A DNA stretch of 64,000 bases from Aliarcobacter lanthieri (lineage in GTDB: Bacteria; Campylobacterota; Campylobacteria; Campylobacterales; Arcobacteraceae): contig NZ_CP053839.1 of assembly GCF_013201625.1 (NCBI RefSeq), forward strand, positions 930,001 through 994,000, in the 5' to 3' direction. The stretch's first letter is position 1. Each line of letters opens with the position of its first letter. A program made the translations under genes and the position numbers. The notes below the pieces were generated by a model. That model was not told where the DNA came from, did not search any database, and saw only the letters and a program-made list of their open reading frames with translations. Below, one piece after another: positions 57,358 to 64,000 of this stretch.

Positions 57358-59962
57358 CTAAACCTTTTTTAGGTCCACTCTTTCCACAACATTGTTTATA
57401 TTTTAGACCGCTACCACAAGGGCAAGATTCATTTCTTGCTATTTTTTTTTCGCTATTTTTTACAGCTTCTTGTGCTATATTTGTTGTTATATTTGCATTT
57501 GCTTTTTCCATAGACTCTTTCATTCTTTGTAATGCTTCTTGCTCTTTTTGTCTATCTTCTTTACTTTGAAGTTGTACTGCAAATAAAATTTTTATAATCT
57601 CTAATTTGATGTTTGAGATTAATTCTATAAACATATTATATGACTCTTTTTTATACTCAACAAGAGGATCTTTTTGATTATAACCTCTGAGTCCAATACC
57701 AGTTTTTAGTGTATCCATAGCATATAAATGTTCTCTATAAGCATTATCTAAAATTTGAAGATATAAAACTCTTTCAATTTCACTTTTTTGTTTATGATCA
57801 ACAACACTCATTTTATTTTCATAAGTATCTTTTAAAATAGATATTAGTCGATTTTCTAATACTTCGTAATCTGTACTTTCTATCTCTTTTTCATCAATTA
57901 TAAAATGTAAATCTTCTTTCAATTTAGCTACTATAAATGTATAATCAAAATCTTCAACTGGAGTTGTTTGAGAGATATTTGCATCAGCTAAAAGATTTTG
58001 GATATATTCAATTCTATTCTCATCTATTTTTGAACCAATATCGAAATCTTCGCTTAACAAGTCATTTCTAAAGTTATAGATAACTTTTCTTTGTTCATTT
58101 GCAACATCATCATATTCAAGTAAATGTTTTCTACTTTCAAAGTGCATTGATTCAACTTTTTTCTGAGCATTTTCAACAGCTCTAGTTACCATTTTTGATT
58201 CAATAAATTCACCTTCTTGGATACCAAGTCTTTCCATGATATTTTTTATTCTATCACTTCCAAAAATTCTTAAAAGGTTATCTTCTAAACTTAGATAAAA
58301 TTGTGATTCTCCAACATCTCCTTGTCTTCCACTTCTTCCTCTAAGCTGATTATCTATTCTTCTACTTTCGTGTCTTTCTGTACCAATTATTGCTAACCCA
58401 CCAAGAGCTAAAATTTCAGGAGTCAATTTAATATCAACTCCACGTCCTGCCATATTTGTAGCAATTGTTACAGCACCTTTTTGTCCAGCATCAGCAATAA
58501 TTTTACCTTCTTTCTCGTGTTGTTTTGCATTTAAAACAGTATGAGGTATTTTTTTATCAACTAATATTTTATGAAGTTTCTCACTTTTTTCAATACTTGC
58601 TGTTCCTACAAGTACTGGTTGTCCTTTTTCATGATATTCTTTAATTTTTAAACAAACTGCTTCAAATTTTTCTTTTTCACTTTTATAAATTAAATCACTT
58701 TTATCTATTCTTTTGATAGGTAAATTTGTAGGAATAGACACAACATCAAGATTATAAATTTGTGCAAATTCTGTTGCTTCTGTTTGTGCAGTTCCTGTCA
58801 TACCTGCAAGTTTTTTATACATCCTAAAATAGTTTTGATAAGTTGTATCTGCTAGAGTTTGACTTTCATCTTGTATAGTAACTTTTTCTTTTGCTTCAAG
58901 TGCTTGGTGTAAACCTTCACTAAATCTTCTACCTTCACTTAGTCTTCCTGTAAATTCATCAACAATAATAATTTGTTCATCTTTTACAACATAATCAACA
59001 TCTTTTTGAAAAATATAATTTGCTTTTAATGCTTGATCAAGTGAATGAGAAAGCATAGCATTTTCAATAGAGTACAAATTCTCAACTCCAAAAAGTTCTT
59101 CTGCTCTTATATGTCCTTGTTCAGTTAAACTTACAGTTCTGTTTTTTTCATCAACTGTGAAATCACCAGTTGTTATAGGTTTTTCAGCAGCACTTTTTGG
59201 CTCTATCAATTTACCTAGTTCCAGTTTTAATGCAATTTCATTTGCTTTTACATAATTTGAGTTTATGTGATTTGTTGGTCCAGAAATAATTAAAGGAGTT
59301 CTAGCTTCATCAATTAAGATAGAATCCACTTCATCAACTATTACAAAATTATGTCCTCTTTGAACTTTATCTTTTATGTCATAAACCATATTATCTCTTA
59401 AGAAGTCAAATCCTAAAGAACTATTTGTGGCATAAGTAATATCGCAGTTATATTGTTCTCTTCTTTGTTCATCATCTTTTATACTATCAGTTAATGCACC
59501 AACACTAAATCCTAAAAATTCATAAAGTGGTTTTAATTCATTTGCATCACGGCTTGCTAAATAGTCATTTACAGTTACAACATGAACACCCTTGCCTGTT
59601 AGAGCATTTAAACAAACAGCAATACTTCCAACTAAAGTTTTTCCTTCACCTGTTTTCATCTCTGCTATTTTTCCTTCATTTAGAACCATAGCTCCTATTA
59701 GCTGAACATCATAAGGTCTCATACCTAAAACTCTTTTACTAGCTTCTCTAGTTATTGCAAAAGACTCTTTTAAAACATCATTTAATGATTTTTCTTCATT
59801 TTGTACAAGTTGTCTTAACTTATTAAATTCATTTTTTAGATCTTCATCACTTAGATTTTCATAGTTTTTCTCTAATGCAGTTATTTCACTTGCTCGTTTT
59901 CTATATTTTTTTACAACTCTATCATTTTTTGTACCAAAAACTTTTGAAAAAACATTTAACAT
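57344..59962 (-). CDS. secA: Preprotein translocase ATPase SecA
   Basis: 872 residues with all SecA regions: [17 protein letters not shown], Walker [31 protein letters not shown], the preprotein cross-linking domain, [46 protein letters not shown] and the C-terminal zinc site [13 protein letters not shown] that binds SecB or the ribosome. It drives protein export through SecYEG. It overlaps the LolC/E gene by 14 bp, linking secretion and lipoprotein sorting. Confidence 0.97.
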   Translation of the reverse strand: MLNVFSKVFGTKNDRVVKKYRKRASEITALEKNYENLSDEDLKNEFNKLRQLVQNEEKSLNDVLKESFAITREASKRVLGMRPYDVQLIGAMVLNEGKIAEMKTGEGKTLVGSIAVCLNALTGKGVHVVTVNDYLASRDANELKPLYEFLGFSVGALTDSIKDDEQRREQYNCDITYATNSSLGFDFLRDNMVYDIKDKVQRGHNFVIVDEVDSILIDEARTPLIISGPTNHINSNYVKANEIALKLELGKLIEPKSAAEKPITTGDFTVDEKNRTVSLTEQGHIRAEELFGVENLYSIENAMLSHSLDQALKANYIFQKDVDYVVKDEQIIIVDEFTGRLSEGRRFSEGLHQALEAKEKVTIQDESQTLADTTYQNYFRMYKKLAGMTGTAQTEATEFAQIYNLDVVSIPTNLPIKRIDKSDLIYKSEKEKFEAVCLKIKEYHEKGQPVLVGTASIEKSEKLHKILVDKKIPHTVLNAKQHEKEGKIIADAGQKGAVTIATNMAGRGVDIKLTPEILALGGLAIIGTERHESRRIDNQLRGRSGRQGDVGESQFYLSLEDNLLRIFGSDRIKNIMERLGIQEGEFIESKMVTRAVENAQKKVESMHFESRKHLLEYDDVANEQRKVIYNFRNDLLSEDFDIGSKIDENRIEYIQNLLADANISQTTPVEDFDYTFIVAKLKEDLHFIIDEKEIESTDYEVLENRLISILKDTYENKMSVVDHKQKSEIERVLYLQILDNAYREHLYAMDTLKTGIGLRGYNQKDPLVEYKKESYNMFIELISNIKLEIIKILFAVQLQSKEDRQKEQEALQRMKESMEKANANITTNIAQEAVKNSEKKIARNESCPCGSGLKYKQCCGKSGPKKGLVAGN

Positions 59963-59981
59963 AAAATTAGTTCCTTTTCGT

Positions 59982-59987
59982 TATAAT
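59982..59987 (+). promoter_or_regulatory. Candidate -10 box of lolA
   Basis: TATAAT 33 bp before the lolA start, in the 57-bp gap between the divergent secA and lolA. No clear -35. Confidence 0.4.
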
Positions 59988-60019
59988 GAGAAAGATTATA
60001 TAGAAAAAAAGGTTAAAAA

Positions 60020-60547
60020 ATGTTTTATAAAATTACATTTGCTATGGTTATGCTATCAATTTTTGCTTTTGCAACTAGTGATATAAAAAATTTAAAAAGC
60101 TTTCAAGCCCAGTTTACTCAAACTATTACTTCAAACTCAAATGATATTATTGAGTATAAAGGTGAAGTTTTTATAAAAAGTAGTGGCAAAATTTTATGGA
60201 AATATAAAACACCTGTTGAGAAAAATGTTTATATTGATAATAATTCAGCAATAGTTGATGAACCAGAGTTAGAACAAGCTATCTTTACACAGCTTGAAAA
60301 TGAAATAAATATTATACAACTACTAAAAGATTCTAAAAAAATAGATAATAATAAATATTCTGCATCAATTGATGGAATTAATTATCTTATTTTTACAAAA
60401 GATAACAAAATAGAAAAAATTAGTTATAAAGATAATTTAGAAAATAGTGTAGAGATAAATTTTCTAAAAATTATTCAAGATGAAGATATCCCTGATTCTC
60501 TTTTTATTTTTAGTATTCCAAGTAATTATGATTTAATAAGAAAATAG
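60020..60547 (+). CDS. lolA: Outer-membrane lipoprotein carrier LolA
   Basis: A 175-residue periplasmic carrier: signal peptide 1-18 (FAFA), then LKSFQAQFTQTITSNSN, YKGEVFIKSSGKILWKYKTPVEKNVYIDN and IVDEPELEQAIF, the standard LolA opening. It moves lipoproteins from LolCDE to the outer membrane. It is divergent from the secA-lolC/E pair, and the RNase P RNA begins about 13 bp behind its stop codon. Confidence 0.9.
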   Translation: MFYKITFAMVMLSIFAFATSDIKNLKSFQAQFTQTITSNSNDIIEYKGEVFIKSSGKILWKYKTPVEKNVYIDNNSAIVDEPELEQAIFTQLENEINIIQLLKDSKKIDNNKYSASIDGINYLIFTKDNKIEKISYKDNLENSVEINFLKIIQDEDIPDSLFIFSIPSNYDLIRK

Positions 60548-60559
60548 ATACAATCTCTC

Positions 60560-60880
60560 TAAAGGTAGATTAAACAATAGCTTGATTTTTCAAGAGGAAA
60601 GTCCGTGCTACAGTGAAGCAGAGTTCCATCTAACGGATGGCTAGAGTAATCTAAGGGATAGTGCAACAGAAAGTAAACAGCCAAATATTTGGTGATGGTG
60701 AAACGGTAGAGTAAGAGCCTACCAGCAAACTGAGTAATCTTTTTGGCTTTGTAAACCCAACTTGTAGCAAGAAGACATGGTATAAGCTTCACAATCTTCG
60801 TCTTCGCAAGAGTATTAAAGTGATTTAATACCTAGATAAATTATTGTTAAATACAGAACACGGCTTATAGTCTACCTTTT
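60560..60880 (+). ncRNA. rnpB: RNase P RNA (class A)
   Basis: Conserved landmarks in order: helix P1 (GGTAGATT near 60564 pairing with AGTCTACC near 60869), GAGGAAAGTCCGTGCTACA (P4 5' strand), GGGATAGTGCAACAGAAAGTAAAC, GGTGATGGTGAAACGGTAGAGTAAGAGCCTACC and the closing CAGAACACGGCTTATAG. The T run after P1 acts as terminator. It is the catalytic RNA that matures tRNA 5' ends. Its promoter must lie inside lolA or it is processed from the lolA transcript. Confidence 0.95.
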
Positions 60881-60903
60881 TTATATACTTTTCTACTTAA
60901 CCT

Positions 60904-60909
60904 TATAAT
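60904..60909 (+). promoter_or_regulatory. Candidate -10 box of the chemoreceptor gene
   Basis: TATAAT 50 bp before the start codon at 60959, just after the RNase P RNA end. TAGGAG provides the ribosome site. Confidence 0.35.
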
Positions 60910-60958
60910 ATATAAATTTTTTGTAAAATAAATATTACCAAAACTAATAGGAGTCAAC

Positions 60959-63418
60959 ATGAAAAATTTATCAATTAGATTTAAGCTTTTAGCTATACTA
61001 ATAATTACAATTATTTTAGTTTCGGCTATTATAGCTACAAAATCTATATATGAACTCAAGAACTTAACTTCTCATAATATTGAAGAGTATAAACAAAGGG
61101 CATTTGCAGAAGCAATAGATGAAATGAAAAACTATACATCTTTTGTAATGGATATTGCAAAAGATGGTTATGAAAAAGGGAAAATAGATAATGTTAAAAA
61201 TAGAAAAGGGGCTTATCTAAAATCTCAAACAGATTTTTTATTTACAATGATTACAGAAATGTATGAGAAAGAAAAAAATAAATTATCTGAAGCAGAGCTA
61301 AAAAAATTACTTTTAGATACTATTGGAGCCGTAAGATATGGAGAAGACAATGACTATTTCTTTGTATATGATAAATACTCAACAATATTAAAACTTCCTT
61401 TAACGCCAGAAAGAGAAGGAACAAAAAATAATGGTAAACATATTCCAGAATTTATTAGAACTGCTTTTGAAGATGGTGAAGGATTTGTACCTTATGAACA
61501 AGTAATTCCAGGTAAAGAACCAAGAGCTAAATTATCAAATATAAGATTATTTGAACCTTATGGATGGGTTGTCGGTACAGGGGTTTATATAGATAATGAA
61601 GAACAAGAGCTAAAAAAAGAAGTTTTAAAAGAAATTTCACAAATTAAATTTGGAACAGATGGGTATTTTTTTGTGTATTCGTATGATGGTACAAATTTGA
61701 TGCATCCAATCAATCATAATTTAGTTGGTAAGAATTTAATAAATAATAAAAGTAAAAATGGAATTTACTATGTAAAAGATTTGATTGAAGTTGCCAAAAA
61801 AGGAGGAGGAACTGTAACTTATGACTTCCCTAAAAGTAATGATGATCCAAAACAATATGATAAAATTGGATATGCAGAAGGTTTACAAGAATGGCAATGG
61901 ATGATAGGAACAGGAATATATATTGATAATATTGAAAAAAATATTTCAATTATGCAAGATAATGCAAATCAAAAAATTTCTTCTATAATTTTTGGAATAT
62001 TGATCATATCTGTTATTGTTTCTATTATTTTAATAGCAGTTATATCATATCTTATTTCAAAAAATATTATTTCTCCATTAGAAAAATTTGAGAGTGGACT
62101 TTTAGGATTTTTTAAATATCTAAATAAAGAAACTAAAAATGTTGAAACAATAGATATAAAATCAGAAGATGAAATTGGCTCAATGGCAAAAGTTGTAAAT
62201 GAAAATATCATAAAAACAGCTAAACTATTAAAAGAAGATGAATCTTTAATTGATAATGTTAAAGAAGTTGTAAATGAAATAAATAAAGGAAATTTACGAA
62301 ATAGAATAGAAAATAGCACTGGAAATGAAAGTTTAGAAGAACTTAAAAATATATTAAATGAAATGTTAGAACTTATATCTAATAAAGTGAATAATGATTT
62401 AGTTGTAATAGATCAAGTTCTGAAAAAATATGAACAAATGGATTTTAGAGCTAGAATTGAAAATCCTGTTGGAGAAGTTGCAAAAGAGATAAATGAGTTA
62501 GCAGAAACTATAAATCATCTTCTTTTGGAAAATAAGATAAATGGACTTACTTTAGAAGATAGTTCTAAAATTCTTTTAGAAAATGTAAACAACTTAAATA
62601 TTAGTTCAAATGAAGCAGCAGCTTCTTTAGAAGAAACGGCAGCTGCACTTGAAGAGATAACAAGTAATATAAGAAATAACACTCAAAATATTGCAAAAAT
62701 GTCAAATCTTTCAACTGAAGTTACAAGATCTTCGAGACTTGGTGAAGAATTAGCAAATAAAACAACATTAGCAATGGATGAAATAAATACTCAAGTAAAT
62801 CTAGTAAATGAAGCAATAGGAGTTATAGATAATATAGCATTCCAAACAAATATCTTAAGTTTAAATGCAGCAGTGGAAGCAGCAACAGCAGGAGAAGCAG
62901 GAAAAGGTTTTGCAGTTGTAGCACAAGAAGTAAGAAATCTAGCAGCAAGAAGTGCAGAAGCAGCTAAAGAGATAAAAGATATAGTTGAAAAAGCAACAAT
63001 AAAAGCTAATGAAGGTAAAAATATTGCTACTACAATGATTGAAGGTTATAAAGGTTTAAATGATTCAATAACTCAAACAACAAATCTTATTTCTGATATT
63101 GAAATGTCAAGTAAAGAACAACTTTCTGGAATAGAACAAATTAATGATGCTGTAAATCAATTAGATAGACAAACTCAACAAAATGCTATGATCTCTTCTC
63201 AAACTCATGATATTGCTATGGAAACAGATAACATAGCTAAAGATGTAGTAAAAGAAGCTGATTCAAAAGAATTTTTAGGAAAAGATAGTGCTAAAGCTAA
63301 AAAGTTTGAGATTAAAAATATAAATACAACAAATGTAATTCCTAATAAATCAAAAAAGGAAGATAAAAAAACAATTGAAGATAATTCATCTAATGAAGAT
63401 GAATGGGAAAATTTCTAA
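60959..63418 (+). CDS. Methyl-accepting chemotaxis protein with double Cache sensor
   Basis: An 819-residue chemoreceptor: membrane helices at about 8-28 and 343-366 enclose a periplasmic sensor made of two Cache_2-type modules ([13 protein letters not shown] ... [12 protein letters not shown] and [13 protein letters not shown] ... [13 protein letters not shown]). HAMP and long helical linkers follow, then the signalling tip near residue 620-650 ([38 protein letters not shown]). It ends in DEWENF, which resembles the NWETF tether that binds CheR/CheB. Small organic acids are common ligands of such sensors. Confidence 0.92.
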   Translation: MKNLSIRFKLLAILIITIILVSAIIATKSIYELKNLTSHNIEEYKQRAFAEAIDEMKNYTSFVMDIAKDGYEKGKIDNVKNRKGAYLKSQTDFLFTMITEMYEKEKNKLSEAELKKLLLDTIGAVRYGEDNDYFFVYDKYSTILKLPLTPEREGTKNNGKHIPEFIRTAFEDGEGFVPYEQVIPGKEPRAKLSNIRLFEPYGWVVGTGVYIDNEEQELKKEVLKEISQIKFGTDGYFFVYSYDGTNLMHPINHNLVGKNLINNKSKNGIYYVKDLIEVAKKGGGTVTYDFPKSNDDPKQYDKIGYAEGLQEWQWMIGTGIYIDNIEKNISIMQDNANQKISSIIFGILIISVIVSIILIAVISYLISKNIISPLEKFESGLLGFFKYLNKETKNVETIDIKSEDEIGSMAKVVNENIIKTAKLLKEDESLIDNVKEVVNEINKGNLRNRIENSTGNESLEELKNILNEMLELISNKVNNDLVVIDQVLKKYEQMDFRARIENPVGEVAKEINELAETINHLLLENKINGLTLEDSSKILLENVNNLNISSNEAAASLEETAAALEEITSNIRNNTQNIAKMSNLSTEVTRSSRLGEELANKTTLAMDEINTQVNLVNEAIGVIDNIAFQTNILSLNAAVEAATAGEAGKGFAVVAQEVRNLAARSAEAAKEIKDIVEKATIKANEGKNIATTMIEGYKGLNDSITQTTNLISDIEMSSKEQLSGIEQINDAVNQLDRQTQQNAMISSQTHDIAMETDNIAKDVVKEADSKEFLGKDSAKAKKFEIKNINTTNVIPNKSKKEDKKTIEDNSSNEDEWENF

Positions 63419-63432
63419 AATTATAATAAATA

Positions 63433-63460
63433 TAGAATAGGGTGATTTATCCCTATTCTA
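63433..63460. terminator. Bidirectional terminator between two convergent chemoreceptors
   Basis: A perfect 10-bp stem TAGAATAGGG/CCCTATTCTA with an 8-nt loop, midway between the two stop codons. T-rich sequence follows on the minus strand. Confidence 0.65.
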
Positions 63461-63480
63461 AAGTGTTGCTTATTTTAAAA

Positions 63481-64000
63481 TTAAAAGCTTTCCCATTCTT
63501 CATTTTTAATATTATTGTTTTTTATAATTTCTTGCTTTTTATATTTTGATTTAGATATTTTTTTATTTACTGTTTGTGTATGATTTATATTATTTGATTG
63601 GTTCTCTATATTTTTTCCTTTTACTTCATTCTTTCCTATAAACTCTTTTTCATTTGCATCTTTAACTATTAATTTAGCAATATTATCTGTTACTATTGCA
63701 ATATCATGAGCCTGTGCAGCTATATTTGCATTTTGTTGAGTTTGTTGGTCTAAAGTATTTACAGCATCATTTATCTGTTCTATCCCTAATAATTGCTCTT
63801 TACTTGAATTTTGAATATCTGATATTAAATCTATAGTTTGAGATACATTTGTATTTAACTCTTTATATCCTTCTATCATGCTATTTGCTATTTCTTTCCC
63901 TTCGTTTGCTTTTATTGTTGCATTTTCAACTATATCTTTTATCTCTTTAGCTGCTTCTGCACTTCTACTTGCTAGATTTCTTACTTCTTGTGCAACAACA
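63481..64000 (-). CDS. Methyl-accepting chemotaxis protein, C-terminal part (cut by window edge)
   Basis: Open frame from the window edge to a stop at 63481; only the signalling domain end is present. Read on the minus strand it begins [20 protein letters not shown], nearly the same as the other receptor, and continues with [20 protein letters not shown]. The linker before the C-terminus is lysine- and asparagine-rich, and the protein ends EEWESF, again a CheR-tether-like tail. The sensor domain lies outside the window. Confidence 0.88.
   Translation of the reverse strand, partial: VVAQEVRNLASRSAEAAKEIKDIVENATIKANEGKEIANSMIEGYKELNTNVSQTIDLISDIQNSSKEQLLGIEQINDAVNTLDQQTQQNANIAAQAHDIAIVTDNIAKLIVKDANEKEFIGKNEVKGKNIENQSNNINHTQTVNKKISKSKYKKQEIIKNNNIKNEEWESF

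Overview
The window is AT-rich DNA whose gene content fits an Arcobacter-like member of the Campylobacterota (inference). The indicators are a Wolinella/Helicobacter-style HydABCDE uptake hydrogenase with Hyp maturation genes, a cbpA-hspR heat-shock pair, a csd1-like peptidase next to a bactofilin, monomeric isocitrate dehydrogenase, double-Cache chemoreceptors and very small intergenic gaps. No species call is possible from the sequence alone.

Layout. 1-4918 (minus): the end of a diguanylate cyclase, a bactofilin overlapping an M23 peptidase (cell shape), a YqeY-like protein and the ABC-F protein Uup. 5107-6180: a DUF475 membrane protein. 6191-7448 (minus): hspR and cbpA, with a HAIR-like operator on the cbpA promoter. 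7519-10001 (minus): a response regulator, CheC-like phosphatase and PAS histidine kinase operon. 10083-11817: a MnmC-like FAD oxidoreductase and a membrane-anchored thioredoxin-fold-like protein.

12047-31367 is a nickel and hydrogen block: hydABC (periplasmic quinone-linked NiFe hydrogenase), hydD (protease), hydE, hypF, hypBCD, hypE, hypA, and then nikKMLQO, an ECF-type nickel importer. Together they import nickel, make the Fe(CN)2CO ligands, insert nickel and process the large subunit. Three oddities sit inside the block. hypF has no ATG/GTG/TTG start and overlaps hydE, which itself looks like a divergent HypF relative. An IS1595-transposase-like gene lies antisense between hypF and hypB. 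An mcrC-mcrB restriction pair plus a dehydrogenase and a MazG-type pyrophosphohydrolase separate hypD from hypE.

31368-44486 is an accessory island bracketed by tRNA-Leu(CAA) sequences in direct orientation. The left copy has a broken acceptor stem, the right copy looks functional, and beside it lies a third copy intact only in its 5' half. Between them is a tightly packed plus-strand series: sbcD, sbcC, an OLD-type ATPase/TOPRIM nuclease, an Mrr-like PD-(D/E)XK nuclease, an HNH protein, a DUF2779 (Cas4-like plus DnaQ-like) protein and an AbiEi/AbiEii pair. The OLD, PD-(D/E)XK and HNH trio does not match a defence system I can name and is the best candidate here for something undescribed.

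44551-64000 is mostly housekeeping: HU, a class II aldolase-like protein, rsmH and an FtsL-like protein, an NlpC/P60 lipoprotein, a small hypothetical, cytochrome c553, malate dehydrogenase, monomeric icd, mltG overlapping divergently with a YhdP/AsmA-like gene, a LolC/E permease, secA, lolA, the RNase P RNA, and two convergent chemoreceptors (the second cut by the window edge), both ending in a WExF motif. No CRISPR array, rRNA, integrase or intact insertion sequence was seen.
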